The notes below the pieces were generated by a model, which had not been told where the DNA came from, searched no databases, and worked only from the letters and a program-made list of their open reading frames with translations. This document shows positions 15,394 to 25,044 of a stretch of 39,246 nt of DNA, one piece after another. The position numbers and the translations under genes are program-made. Each line of letters starts with the position of its first letter. Positions within the stretch are counted from its first letter, which is position 1. Source of the DNA: Pyrinomonadaceae bacterium (GTDB taxonomy: Bacteria; Acidobacteriota; Blastocatellia; Pyrinomonadales; Pyrinomonadaceae). The stretch is taken from the NCBI GenBank assembly GCA_013811945.1, contig JACCUI010000247.1, positions 1-39,246 of the forward strand, written 5' to 3'.

Positions 15394-18300
15394 TCAGAAG
15401 TTAAGGCGGACGCCGAACTGGAATGTCCGCGCCGTTGCCGCCGAAGTGAATCCCAGCGGTATCGTTGGCGCGCGACCTTCAATGCCCTGCGCGGTTATTG
15501 TGGTGAGCGCCTCGCGTTCGGAGAGCGGCAGGGTGCCGACGATATTATTGATGCCCGCGAAGTTGGTGTGGTTGAGAAGATTGAAGCCTTCCGCCGTCAC
15601 CTCGAAAGACCTGTTTTCGCCGAAGGGGAAGCGGCGGGCGAGCCGCGCGTCAAAACTGTAGAAGGCTTCGCCGCGTCCGCTGTTGCGCCCCACCGTGCTG
15701 GGCCGATCCGTCTGGGAGCGCCCGTCGCCGTTGGCGTCGAAGCCGAGCAGCAGATTGAACGGACGGCCCGAACCGGCGATGAAGATCGGCGAGAAAGTAA
15801 AATCACGTAAGAATTTATTACGCGACGAGCTTTGAAAAACGCCGCTGAAGACGGCGCGATGGCGCTGGTCGAAGGATGATAGCGCGCGGTCGAGGCGCAG
15901 GTTCAAAGGATTCTGCGCGGAGAAGTCCGAGTTGAAGTCAGTCACTTCGTCAATTGCTTTCGAGAAGGTGTAGTGCGCGTTAAGGCTGAAGCTGTTCGCA
16001 AAGCGACGTGTCACGGCGAGCGTCCCGGCGTGATAGAACGAGTTGGCCGAAGATTCGTATTGGTTATCCTGGAGTCGTAAGAAATTGATGAAGTCGCCGC
16101 CTGGCACGCGACGGAACGTCGGCCCTCCATTAGGATTGTTCAGATTGGGAGCTCCTGTCTGCCTGAATTGATTGAGGTCACGATTGCGCGTCAGGTGGAG
16201 GCCGCGCGTGAAGAGATAGCCGAGGTCCAACGAGAAGCCGCCGCCCAGATCGCGCTGAACTCCGAAGCTGGCTTGATAAGTGGTCGGCGTTTTGTAGTTT
16301 GGGTCTTCGCGGAAGCGCACCTCAAGCGGAGCGCCCGGTCTGGGTACGACGCCAAGCGTGGCGAGGTCAGCCACCGTCGCGGTCCGCGTGAAGCCGTTCG
16401 TGAGCGCGAGAAATCTTTGATAGACGGCGAACGAAGAGGGCAGCCCCAACGCGGCGGAGGTGGCGGTCGCCAGCACGATATTGATGTTGCTCGGATCGCC
16501 GCGCGCGCTCAGTTCGGTGGTCACGTTGGCGACGACGTTGATGACATAGCCGGAGAAAATCCCCGCGCCGCCGCGAATCACGGTCTTGCCGTCCGAGAAC
16601 GGGTCCCACGAGAAACCGACACGCGGTTGGAAATCATTCTTATCAGTGGGAATAAAAAACGGTTCGTCGTTGATCGAGTAGCGCAGGCCGTAACTGAAGG
16701 TCAGGTTCTGCCGCGCCTTCCATGTGTCCTGTCCGTAGAAGCCGGTGCGGACGGCGTAGGAGTCAGCGGATGTTTCGCCGAAGCCTTGCTGGTAGACGAT
16801 GGGCAAATTGAGATTGAACGCCTGTAGCGAGTTGATGGGCGTGCTCAAAGCAGGAAGCAGCGCAGGATTGTTCGCGGTCAGGAACGCGGTCAACTGCGCC
16901 AGCACTGGCGGGCCAAGAGCAGGGTTCAGCGCAATGATGTTGCCGAGCGGAATGTTCGGGCCGAAGTTAAAGCGTCCGCCGAAAAAGGTCTGGTTGTTGG
17001 TGGAAACATCCTGCACGAGCACCGAGCCGCCAAACTTCAAGGTGTGATTACCTACGACATGCGTCACGTTGTCATAAAAATCGTAGTGCCTCTCAATGGT
17101 CTTCGACGGCAGGAAGATGTCGCGCCCGAAATTGCCGAAGCCCTCGATGTTGAACTCCGGGCCGATTGCGTCGTTCGGGATGACGGTCAGACGGTGGTAG
17201 AGATACTGCGCCTTAAACTCGTTGACCGTGCTGGCACTGAATTGATACGTGTGTGAGATGATCCCGCTGCCGCTGAAGATGTCGAGGGTACGACCGCGCG
17301 AGACGGCGGTGAGCGCTCCCGCCGCCTGATTCTCCGAGAGCTGGTCGTTCAGGCTGAGGCGCGCGTAGGCGTTGTTGCGGTTGCTGAAAGAGTGGTCAAC
17401 TCGCGCGGAAAACAGCGTCTGCTTCTCTTCAAACGGAAACTGCCCGCTGGAACTGTTGAAGAGGTTGACAGTGCGCGGGTAGCTGGCGGCTGTAGTTGTC
17501 AAAGCGGCGCGCAATCCGGCGGCGGCAGCGGCAAACGGCGTCCCGGCTTGCAGGAAATTAAATAGCGAGTTTTGCGAGGCGGTGAGCTGAAAGATCGAAG
17601 GATCGTTAAGCAGGTTGACGAACGTCGTCTGATTCTGGCTGAACCGGTCGAGCGCCAGGAAGCCGAACGTCCTATCGCGCTTGATGGGGAAGCCGAAGGA
17701 GCCGCCGTACTGCTGGCGGCTGAACGGCGACTGGCCACTGGGCGCGAAGTCGAAGGCATTGCGCGCGTCGAACTTGTCGTCGCGGAAGAGGCCGAAGACG
17801 CTGCCCGAAATGCGGTTCGTCCCCGTCTTCGAGACAATGTTGACGATTCCGCCCGAAGACGTGCCGAACTCGGCCGTGTAGCTGTTGCGGTTGACCTCAA
17901 ACTCCTGCACGGCCTCCTGCCCGATGGCCTGAATCACGCCGCCCGCCGCGTCAATCGTCTCCGCTCCGTCCACCGCCACATAGTTGCCGCGCCCGTTGTT
18001 GCCGCCGAAGGAGAGGCCGGATTGTGGAGTTTGCGCGACGCGAAAGTCAGAAGAATCGGCGAGGTTGTCGGAGTCGTTGACGCCGGGGGTCAAAAGCGCG
18101 TAATCGAGATAATTGCGGCGGCTAATCGGCAGGTTGGTGATCTGCTTGGCGTCAATCACCGAAGATTGCTGGGTGCGTCCGGTGTCTATCACCTCTGTGC
18201 CCGCCACGACATCAATGCTGGCTGCGACGCCCGCCGCCATCAGTTGCACCGGGAGGTTAGACTGCTGTCCGACGTTGAGAGTCACGTGCGTCGTGCTCGT

Positions 18301-18579
18301 TCCGAAATTGGCGGTCGCGGCTTCAACCTTTAATTCGTAATCGCTCGGCGGCACGGCGAGAAACACGTACTGGCCTGTGGCGTCCGTGGTGGCGGTTCGG
18401 CTTGTACCTTTGTCCACGTCAGTGAGGGTGACGGTGGCGCCGGGAACTAAACCTCCATTCAGATCAGTAACCTGTCCCCGCAGCTCCGCCGTCGAGCTTG
18501 AGGCTTGAGAAAAAACAGGCACAGCTCCGGCGCTAAGCACTAAGGCAAACAACAAAGAAATCCTGGTTAACCTTCTCAT
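15394..18579 (-). CDS. TonB-dependent receptor with carboxypeptidase-regulatory-like domain
   Basis: A large outer-membrane protein of 1061 residues. It has a signal peptide (1-25, ending VFSQA) and then a carboxypeptidase-regulatory/CNA-B-like beta domain (about 30-115) containing [20 protein letters not shown] and [20 protein letters not shown] plug follows (about 120-250, with [20 protein letters not shown]), then a long beta-barrel region ending in the aromatic residue Phe (FQFGVRLNF), as outer-membrane barrels usually do. This is the Oar-like receptor type expanded in Acidobacteriota, usually linked to uptake of glycans, peptides or metal complexes; the ligand cannot be read here. An AAAAGGAG ribosome site lies 8 nt before the ATG. 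By eye the gene is GC-richer than the ADOP region, like the neighbouring aidB. Confidence 0.93.
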   Translation of the reverse strand: MRRLTRISLLFALVLSAGAVPVFSQASSSTAELRGQVTDLNGGLVPGATVTLTDVDKGTSRTATTDATGQYVFLAVPPSDYELKVEAATANFGTSTTHVTLNVGQQSNLPVQLMAAGVAASIDVVAGTEVIDTGRTQQSSVIDAKQITNLPISRRNYLDYALLTPGVNDSDNLADSSDFRVAQTPQSGLSFGGNNGRGNYVAVDGAETIDAAGGVIQAIGQEAVQEFEVNRNSYTAEFGTSSGGIVNIVSKTGTNRISGSVFGLFRDDKFDARNAFDFAPSGQSPFSRQQYGGSFGFPIKRDRTFGFLALDRFSQNQTTFVNLLNDPSIFQLTASQNSLFNFLQAGTPFAAAAAGLRAALTTTAASYPRTVNLFNSSSGQFPFEEKQTLFSARVDHSFSNRNNAYARLSLNDQLSENQAAGALTAVSRGRTLDIFSGSGIISHTYQFSASTVNEFKAQYLYHRLTVIPNDAIGPEFNIEGFGNFGRDIFLPSKTIERHYDFYDNVTHVVGNHTLKFGGSVLVQDVSTNNQTFFGGRFNFGPNIPLGNIIALNPALGPPVLAQLTAFLTANNPALLPALSTPINSLQAFNLNLPIVYQQGFGETSADSYAVRTGFYGQDTWKARQNLTFSYGLRYSINDEPFFIPTDKNDFQPRVGFSWDPFSDGKTVIRGGAGIFSGYVINVVANVTTELSARGDPSNINIVLATATSAALGLPSSFAVYQRFLALTNGFTRTATVADLATLGVVPRPGAPLEVRFREDPNYKTPTTYQASFGVQRDLGGGFSLDLGYLFTRGLHLTRNRDLNQFRQTGAPNLNNPNGGPTFRRVPGGDFINFLRLQDNQYESSANSFYHAGTLAVTRRFANSFSLNAHYTFSKAIDEVTDFNSDFSAQNPLNLRLDRALSSFDQRHRAVFSGVFQSSSRNKFLRDFTFSPIFIAGSGRPFNLLLGFDANGDGRSQTDRPSTVGRNSGRGEAFYSFDARLARRFPFGENRSFEVTAEGFNLLNHTNFAGINNIVGTLPLSEREALTTITAQGIEGRAPTIPLGFTSAATARTFQFGVRLNF

Positions 18580-18837
18580 CGAAAGATCTCCTTTTAGGGG
18601 GCGGGATCATGGAGGCAGCGCTCCGAGATTCCTGCATGCAACTGTGCCAGCGCTCAATATTGCAGCGACGTACTATCCGAAAGTTAAGCCCGGTTTATCA
18701 ACTTCTGGATAGAAGAAAATTGAAACAAAGCCCACTGTCGAATAATGATGGCGCCGAACGGTCGAAAAGTGTCGGAAAAGTCCTAGAAAAGTACTATTAG
18801 GCTAGAAAAATGTCAAGCTTATTTAGGTTTGGAAATG
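18580..18837. other. upstream region of the TonB receptor gene, no gene seen
   Basis: About 260 bp of lower-GC sequence lie upstream of the receptor. They should hold its promoter. I see no convincing boxes, operator or RNA gene. With the adjoining relic and repeat it makes up the 650-bp gap between the receptor and the histidine kinase. Confidence 0.4.
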
Positions 18838-19095
18838 CTAGGCGGTTTGGCGTCCGTCTTCGTCGTAGTGATGCTCGAGCGCGACATAATTGTGGTGGCA
18901 GTGACTGTGAGTTCAGGTTTGAATGGCTCACGATGATTGAACTCTTATTGAAGACCTTCAACAGACGCGGCATCATGATCTCGCCGTTTCTCATCGCGGA
19001 GCTTTGCGCCCACTTCAAGTCTTTCCAGTGCGCCGCGAATTCCGGCGTCCCTTCACCGAAGTATGCTAAATCGGGGGGCGGCAGTTCGTTCAGAC
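18838..19095 (-). pseudogene. relic of an RtcB-family RNA ligase
   Basis: Minus-strand reading from about 19095 gives RLNELPPPDLAYFGEGTPEF, then WKDLKWAQ and AMRNGEIMM. After a frame change near 18908-18925 it gives CHHNYVALEHHYDED, ending at TAG 18838-18840. The order and spacing of DLAYF-EGTPEF, WAQ-NR-MM and CHHNY-EHH match the middle of RtcB-type 3'-phosphate RNA ligases, where CHHNY is highly diagnostic. Only about 85 codons survive, with both ends missing. The 5' side abuts the inverted repeat at 19096. No activity is possible from this fragment. Confidence 0.65.
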
Positions 19096-19226
19096 GCCGG
19101 GCAGTAGCCCGACTGTTAAGGAGAGCTCCTCAAGACGCCCCAGACACGCAGACAGCTCGAACAACCACCTCACCATTCACCCAATTTTGATGAGCCCTCC
19201 TTAACAGTCGGGCTACTGCCCCGGCG
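19096..19226. repeat. inverted-repeat element next to the histidine kinase 3' end
   Basis: Arms GGCAGTAGCCCGACTG plus TTAAGGAG (19100-19123) and its complement (19197-19220) pair perfectly over 24 bp. The match extends outward to 19096 and 19226 with one unpaired C. The spacer is 73 bp. It lies 11 bp after the histidine kinase stop and directly abuts the rtcB relic, so it may terminate the kinase message and may mark the breakpoint that removed the rest of rtcB. Confidence 0.85.
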
Positions 19227-19236
19227 CGGACAGCAC

Positions 19237-20643
19237 TCACAGCGGCAATCTCAAACGCGCTTCGCAACCTCGCAAGTCCCGACGATTTTCGAGAGTTAGC
19301 GTGCCGCCATGCGCTTCGGCAATCTGCCGCGAGAGGACCAGGCCGATGCCTGAGCCTTCCACTTTCGTAGTAAAGAACGGCACAAAAAGGTTCGCCGTGT
19401 TGGCGAGGCCCAGTCCTTCGTCAGTGACCCAAACATCGAGTTTACCGTTGGTTTGGGTCCAGCCGGATTTTACTGCTCCGCCAGTTTCGAGCGAAGCATC
19501 CACAGCATTCCGCACCAGGTTGATTAGCAACTGTTCCAACTGCGCGCTGTCACCTTGCACCATTATCTCAGGCCCGGCAACCACGCTAACCGGCAGCCTG
19601 GTCTCCAGGCTGGCGACGCGCCGGACCAACTCTCCCACACTTAGTGGTTCGAAGCGGGGCTGCGGCAAGCGCGCCAGTTTTGAATACGACTCGACAAAAC
19701 GCGCCAGGGACGAGGCGCGCGACGAAATGACGTCTAACCCACGCTGCATGTCTTCGCGATAATCAGCGGGCTCAGGTTGGCGGTCGAGCAGATCGGCAAG
19801 ACTACCGGCCACCGACTTGATGGGCGCCAATGAGTTGTTCAACTCATGGCCCAACACGCGCAAGAGTCTTTGCCAGGCAGTGCGCTCTTCCTCACGCAGC
19901 GTTTGACTGAGGTCGGTTAATACCAGCAACTGATGCGACACACCACGCTCGCGGAAGGTGCTGCGGCGAATGTCCCAACGACCGACACCGCCAGGAAAAA
20001 TCATCTGCATCGTCTGCGGACCGTCAAACTCGCGCTCCAGACAAGCCTCCAATCCAAGTTCGCTGCTGGTCCGCCCCAGCAGCCGCGGCGCCGGCTGTGA
20101 CAGCAACCGCTCACCGGCTCGATTGACCAGACGCAGACGCCGATCACCGTCAAAGGCGAAAACCGCCACATCGATCTCGGACATCACCGTGCGCAGCAGC
20201 GCCGTCGCTTCGAGGGCCCCCAGTCGTTGGTCGCGCAATGTCTGTCCTAATTCATTCACCTCGATCATCACCTCGCCCAGCGCGTCACCACTTCCCGCGC
20301 GCCTTCCACGGATAGAAAAATCGCCTTCGCGAATTGCTGCAAGAATGTTGGACAGGGTTTGCAGCGGTCGAATGATGCGTTGCTTTAGGTTGATTGCGAT
20401 ACCCAGCCACAGGAGCACGAGCAGGAGATCGACAGTCCACTGAGTGCGGCCAGAATAACCGTCAAGCCACAGCAGCAACGCACATAAGGACACCGCGGGA
20501 AGGCCAGCCAAGACTGCCAGGATCGTAATCCGGCCCTCGAATCTCAGACGTCCGCCGCTTTTGAGCCCCGGGTCAAGAGTAGTGATTATCGACGTATGTT
20601 TAGGTGGTTCTGGATGGGCGCTCACATCGTTATGATAACCCAT
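19237..20643 (-). CDS. NtrY/NtrB-like sensor histidine kinase
   Basis: A membrane sensor kinase of 468 residues. Two transmembrane helices (about 38-61 and 70-86) enclose only a very short loop, so a large periplasmic sensor is absent. A HAMP-like segment follows (about 88-140), then a PAS-like domain (about 145-250). Next come the dimerisation and phosphoacceptor helix GHELNNSLAPIKS with His266, then the ATPase domain: N-box Asn379 (LLINLVRNAVDA), G1 DEGLGL (408-413), FVPFFTTK and G2 GSGIGL (430-435). The HELNNxLxPI form is typical of kinases paired with sigma-54 activators. Its start overlaps the end of the response regulator gene by 14 bp, so the two are translationally linked partners. 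Confidence 0.93.
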   Translation of the reverse strand: MGYHNDVSAHPEPPKHTSIITTLDPGLKSGGRLRFEGRITILAVLAGLPAVSLCALLLWLDGYSGRTQWTVDLLLVLLWLGIAINLKQRIIRPLQTLSNILAAIREGDFSIRGRRAGSGDALGEVMIEVNELGQTLRDQRLGALEATALLRTVMSEIDVAVFAFDGDRRLRLVNRAGERLLSQPAPRLLGRTSSELGLEACLEREFDGPQTMQMIFPGGVGRWDIRRSTFRERGVSHQLLVLTDLSQTLREEERTAWQRLLRVLGHELNNSLAPIKSVAGSLADLLDRQPEPADYREDMQRGLDVISSRASSLARFVESYSKLARLPQPRFEPLSVGELVRRVASLETRLPVSVVAGPEIMVQGDSAQLEQLLINLVRNAVDASLETGGAVKSGWTQTNGKLDVWVTDEGLGLANTANLFVPFFTTKVEGSGIGLVLSRQIAEAHGGTLTLENRRDLRGCEARLRLPL

Positions 20644-22006
20644 ACTTCTGCAAGCGGCGGTAGAGAGCGCTACGGCTCAAGCCCAGGGCTTCGGCGGCCC
20701 GATTAGCGTTTCCTTCGAAACGTGCAAGAGCTTTTTCAATCAGCAGGCGCTCCGCTTCTTCGAGGCTCATCTCTTCCAAACGCGCTGAGACACTGGCGTC
20801 TCGTGAGGTTTGTAGGGCCAGGTCAAAAGCCGTCACCGTCATGCCCGGGGTCATCAACACAGCCCGCTCAATAACGTGATCCAATTCTCGGACATTCCCC
20901 GGCCACGCGTGTTGGCGTAAAGCTTCGACTGCTTCACGGCTGAAGCCCTCAACCGGTCGCCGGTAATGCTCACGATGCTGCCGTAGGAAATGTTCGGCGA
21001 GCGGCGGAATGTCGTCGAGTCGTTCACGGAGCGGCGGCAGATGAACTTCGACCGTGTTCAAGCGAAACAACAGGTCTTGACGAAACCTGCCCTTGGCGAC
21101 GTCGACATTGAGATCAGAATTCGTAGCCGAGAGCACCCGCACGTCCACCTTTTGCGTTTTCGAAGAGCCGACTCGTTCAAACTCGCCGGTCTCCAGCACC
21201 CGCAACAGTTTCGGTTGCAGGTTGAGTGGGACGTTGGCGATCTCGTCGAGAAACAACGTGCCGCCATCGGCCAGTTCGAACCGCCCCACGCGATCCGTCT
21301 TGGCGTCGGTAAACGCGCCACGCACGTGCCCGAAGAGCTCGCTTTCGAAAACACCTTCGGCAAGCGCTCCGGCATTCAGAGAGACAAGGGGCTTTCGGGA
21401 GCGGGCAGAGTTAGCTTGCAGCGCTCGCGCGACCACCTCTTTGCCCGTACCGTTTTCGCCGGTGATCAAAACGTTGGCGTCGGCCGGGCCAATACGCTCG
21501 ACCAGCTTGAGCACCTCTTTCATCGCCGGAGATTCCGCAATTATTTTTGGTTGCTCGGCAGTGGTACCGGCGGCCGTGTCGCGCAGCGCCAGGTTCTCCG
21601 CCTCCAGTCGCTGGCCCCGCCGAAGGGCTTGCGCCAGTTCAACCTGAGTACGCAATACCGCTAACAATCGCGCGTTGTCCCAGGGCTTTTGAATGAAGTC
21701 GCGCGCACCGCGGCGCATTGCCTCGACTGCCAGATCCACATTCCCCCACGCGGTCATCACGACGATTGGGATAGTGGGATCGTGTGACTGAATTCTGCTC
21801 AGCAGCTCTAGTCCCTCGCTGCCGGAGGTGGTGTCGCGCGCGTAGTTCAGATCAATCAGGACGACGTCCAGTTCCTGCGAATCTATGGCCTTGAGCACGG
21901 CGGCGGGAGACGAGGCAGTTTGAATCTCGAAGCGCTCGCCTTTCAACAGCAGACGCAGCGCGGCAAGCACATCAGGTTGATCGTCAGCAATTAGAATTCT
22001 AGGCAT
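20630..22006 (-). CDS. NtrC-family sigma-54 response regulator
   Basis: 458 residues in the classic three-domain order. The receiver (1-120) has acidic Asp8/Asp9, phosphoacceptor Asp52, Thr85 and Lys107. The AAA+ sigma-54 interaction domain has Walker A GENGTGKE (183-190), the sigma-54 contact loop as GAFTDA (230-235; GAFTGA is the common form), Walker B LFLDEIA (251-257) and an arginine-finger region LLFRLN. The C-terminal Fis-type helix-turn-helix contains NRAAEALGLSRSALYRRLQ. It is the first gene of the two-component operon. Targets are unknown. The ADOP array starts just upstream of it on the same strand, so control of the array is possible, but I saw no clear -24/-12 box to support this. 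Confidence 0.94.
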   Translation of the reverse strand: MPRILIADDQPDVLAALRLLLKGERFEIQTASSPAAVLKAIDSQELDVVLIDLNYARDTTSGSEGLELLSRIQSHDPTIPIVVMTAWGNVDLAVEAMRRGARDFIQKPWDNARLLAVLRTQVELAQALRRGQRLEAENLALRDTAAGTTAEQPKIIAESPAMKEVLKLVERIGPADANVLITGENGTGKEVVARALQANSARSRKPLVSLNAGALAEGVFESELFGHVRGAFTDAKTDRVGRFELADGGTLFLDEIANVPLNLQPKLLRVLETGEFERVGSSKTQKVDVRVLSATNSDLNVDVAKGRFRQDLLFRLNTVEVHLPPLRERLDDIPPLAEHFLRQHREHYRRPVEGFSREAVEALRQHAWPGNVRELDHVIERAVLMTPGMTVTAFDLALQTSRDASVSARLEEMSLEEAERLLIEKALARFEGNANRAAEALGLSRSALYRRLQKYGLS

Positions 22007-22015
22007 CGGCCTATA

Positions 22016-22189
22016 GACTTTGTACTTTGTGCTTTGTGCTTTGTGCTGTGCTTATTCTTATACCACGCGGCAGCTGGTGAATCCTGGCTACCCATCACTC
22101 GCGGCTTGAGTGAATCGCTACTCAGAACCCACCCGCTACCCGCGTGGTATAAGAACAAAGCACAAAGTACAAAGCACAAGCACAAAGTC
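22016..22189. repeat. inverted repeat whose arms are CTTTGT heptads
   Basis: Arm 22016-22070 contains four tandem heptads, RCTTTGT (22017-22044), then TTCTTATACCACGCGG (22055-22070). Arm 22140-22189 is its inverse, with CCGCGTGGTATAAGAA (22140-22155) and matching ACAAAGC-type heptads. The unpaired centre is about 69 bp. The left arm ends only 10 bp upstream of the response regulator's start codon, so transcription through the element would place a long stem in its leader. Confidence 0.85.
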
Positions 22190-22200
22190 TGAGAAGCGAT

Positions 22201-22228
22201 CGACAATTGGCAGTCGCAAATCACGAAT
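22201..22228. repeat. heptad repeat at the 3' end of the first ADOP gene
   Basis: Four degenerate 7-nt units, CGACAAT, TGGCAGT, CGCAAAT and CACGAAT, end 4 bp from the first ADOP gene's stop codon. They share the period and the trailing AAT with the units near the other ADOP stops. Confidence 0.55.
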
Positions 22229-22232
22229 CTCT

Positions 22233-24625
22233 TTATTCATAACGGAGCGCAATCAACGGATCGACCTTGGTCGCGCGTCGTGCTGGGAGATAGCAGGCCA
22301 GGAACGCGACTACGATCAGCACCAAAGAGACAGTTGCAAACGTACGGACATCGGTGGGTGTGACTCCGAACAGCATCGACGTCATCAGCCGGGTCAGCGC
22401 AAAGGCCCCTGCCAGTCCAGCGGCAGTGCCAATCAGAGTGAGCGTCATGCCATTTCTGACAATGAGCTTGAGGACGTCACTGGCCTGCGCGCCCAGGGCC
22501 ATGCGAATCCCAATTTCCTGTGTCCTTTGCGTAACGGCATACGACATGACGCCGTAAATTCCAACCGCCGCCAGCACCAACGCCAGGCCGGCAAATATCG
22601 CCAGTAGCAGCATATTAAAACGTCGCGCGGCGAATGAAGCAGCCGCGACCTCATGCATAGTTTGCACTTTAGTTAGCGGAAGCTGGGAATCGACTCTCCA
22701 GATCTGCTCCTTAACAGCTTGCGTCATACCTGAAGGGTCAGACTGGGTGCGAGCGACCAGGGTCATCCACCGCTTCCACGGCGCCGCTTGTGGATAGGGT
22801 GATAGAGTCCTGGTAGCTCCGGCAGATCGAGGCCGAAGTGTTTGACGTCACCCACAACGCCGACAATCGTGATCCAGTGTACTTCCGGGTCGCGTGCCCA
22901 GCGAATACGTTTGCCGAGCGGATCTTCGCCAGGAAAATACTGGTGCACCAGTGCCTCGTTGGCGATCCCCACCAACGGCGCTTTGTCAGCGAAATCCTGA
23001 GGCCCGAAGTCTCGTCCCGCCCGCAGCGGAATCTGCATCGTGCGAAAGTAGTCACCCAACACGCTGCGCGTTTCCAGACTCGGTTCATCACCGGACGCAA
23101 TTGGCGGACGACCGTCGATCAGGAAATTATGATCCAGGGAGTCGCCGCTAAGCGGCAATTCGCTAACCATTGCCGCCCGTACCCCCGGCAACGAATTAAT
23201 TCCTTCTAAAACCCGTTTACGAAACTGAGTCTGTTTAACAATTTCCTGGTAGCGCGCTTCAGGCAATTCAACTCTCATCGTCAGGAGCCGATCGGGATTG
23301 AAACCGGTTTCGATCGAGCGCAACTGCCAAAACGTCTTTATCAACAAGCCGGCAGCGACGAGTAGGATCAGCGCGACCGCCAGTTGGACGACGACAAAAG
23401 TGCTGCGCAGACGTTGTCTCGCCCCGCCGGTGGTAGCGTTGCGCCCACCTTCCTTGAGAGCTTCATTGACGCCGCGCGAGGCTGCCCAGGCTGGTAGCAA
23501 GCCGAAGATCACACCTGTGAGTAGCGATATTCCGAAGGTGAAGCCCAGAACTCGCCCATCCACTCCGATCTCCTGCAGGCGAGGTAAGTTTTCCGGCTTC
23601 AGCGCTACCAACAGACTTGTTCCCCAGACTGCGAGCAAGACTGCCACTGCGCCGCCGGCAACCGCGACCAATACGCTCTCCGTCAACAACTGTCTAATCA
23701 ATCGCCAGCGTCCAGCGCCGAGCGCTGCGCGAATAGTGAACTCGCGCTCACGCTCAGCGGCGCGCGCCAGCAGCAGGTTGGCGAAGTTGGCACAAGCGAT
23801 TAGCAGCACCAGACTCACCGCTGCAAACAAAACCAGGAGGGGGGTGCGAGACTGGCCCACGATGCGCTCGTGCAATGGAATCAGGACCGTGCTGCGGTTC
23901 TTATTGTCTGCCGGATACTGATTGGCAAGATTCTGATCAATTACCTGCATCTCAGAGCGCGCTTGTTCAACGCTCACTCCAGACGCCAGGCGGCCGAAGG
24001 TGCGAAGGAAATGCACGCCACGAAAATTAGCAGCAATGGGATTGGCCACGCGGACGGGAACCCAGGCCTCGGTGTTGTCCCGCGGACTGTCGAATCCCGC
24101 GGGCATGACTCCTATGATCGTATAAACATTGCCGCTGAGGGGCATCGTCTTGCCGATAATCTGTTGGTCACCGCCAAACTCCCGTTGCCATAATTCGTGG
24201 CTTAGCATGACGACGCGTGGGCCCCCTGTTTTGTCGTCGTCCGCAGTGATGAAGCGTCCCCGCTCTGGCTGCACACCGAGCATTTGAAAAAACCCACCGG
24301 TAACCATGCCTATCTGAAATTGCACGGGCTCGCCGCCGGCAGTGTAATCAAGTGGCTGCGCCACAAGACCGCCGAACTTAACGAAGGCGCGACTCTGCGC
24401 TTCGATATCCGCGAGGTCCGGAGCAGATTGATTGGAACGAAGGGTCATCAAGCGATCTGGCTCAAGATAGGGCAATGGAAGCAGCAAGACCGCATTGATC
24501 ACGCTGAAAATTGCGCTATTCACGCCGATGCCCAAAGCGAGCGTGATGATAGCGACTGCCGTAAAGCCCGGCCGCTTCAGCAAACTACGGACGCCATAGC
24601 GAATGTCCTTGATTAGTGTTTCCAT
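22233..24625 (-). pseudogene. ADOP-family orphan permease 1, frameshifted
   Basis: A MacB/FtsX-duplicated permease. The amphipathic N-terminus METLIKDIRYGVRSLLKRPG leads into the first helix. A periplasmic MacB-PCD-like domain follows, then the first FtsX unit with LLIACANFANLLLARAAERE and LGAGRWRLIRQLLTESV. The second half has its own PCD and FtsX units and ends [20 protein letters not shown]. The frame closes at 22763 after [14 protein letters not shown], while the rest continues in another frame from 22766. Inserting one base near 22781-22786 restores [17 protein letters not shown] and a single protein of about 797 residues, the normal size. This may be a real single-base deletion in a CC run or a sequence error. 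If real, the gene makes only the N-terminal 620 residues. Confidence 0.88.
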
Positions 24626-24778
24626 GGGATTGTCTCACTTTCTCAGTTGACAATCGGCTGCCAGAGCGGCGGTGGCCCATGCAATTAGCGAGCGTGAAAA
24701 CTTTCTCGAGTTTTCCATGAAACGGTTAATACCAACCGCCACGTGGTCGGTTACTCAACTTAGCTAAGCGCCTCACTT

Positions 24779-24966
24779 ACAGAACCGGGAGCGATAGCGA
24801 CCGCACTCAACTTCCACGAGCATTCCGCTGCGGATTAGAACAAACTCAGCATGTCGTTACGCTCACAAAATTTCTATTCTCGCGTTCTCTTCTCAAAGGA
24901 GATCTACCGGGCCGTTCAGTGATCATGGCGCTGGTTGAGTGCGGTCGCTACCGCTCCCGGTTCTGT
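24779..24966. repeat. inverted repeat pair (AGAACCGGGAGCG family)
   Basis: Arms 24779-24811 and 24934-24966 are 33 bp each with one mismatch; the core reads ACCGGGAGCGRTAGCGACCG. They enclose about 122 bp in the 419-bp spacer between ADOP 1 and ADOP 2. A related half-copy (GCGCGCGGTAGCGACCGG) occurs near 33325 in another ADOP spacer, so this is a dispersed repeat family. Confidence 0.85.
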
Positions 24967-25013
24967 ATTCCCCAGTTGAGAGACACTGGTTTACTGTTCC
25001 TTCTTTTTCAATC

Positions 25014-25034
25014 CGCAATTCGAAATCCGAAATT
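25014..25034. repeat. heptad repeat at the 3' end of ADOP 2
   Basis: Three tandem 7-nt units, CGCAATT, CGAAATC and CGAAATT, end 10 bp from the stop codon of the permease gene at 25045. Confidence 0.65.
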
Positions 25035-25044
25035 CCCATTGCCC

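Noticed and set aside
17572-18333. Long plus-strand open frame (253 codons) opposite the TonB receptor
   Set aside because: It is antisense to a strongly recognised gene, with Arg/Ala/Val/Glu-rich composition typical of GC-rich shadow frames and no recognisable motif.
18810-19190. Plus-strand frame of 126 codons between the receptor and the histidine kinase
   Set aside because: It runs through the rtcB relic in antisense and into one arm of the inverted repeat, and its Arg/Ser-rich product has no motif.
21991-22224. Minus-strand 77-codon frame upstream of the response regulator
   Set aside because: It is a translation of the CTTTGT inverted repeat and overlaps the response regulator start.
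22763-24625. ADOP 1 as two separate genes (a 620-residue permease plus a 177-residue permease)
   Set aside because: A one-base insertion restores a continuous protein of the normal ADOP size across the junction, so a single broken gene is simpler.
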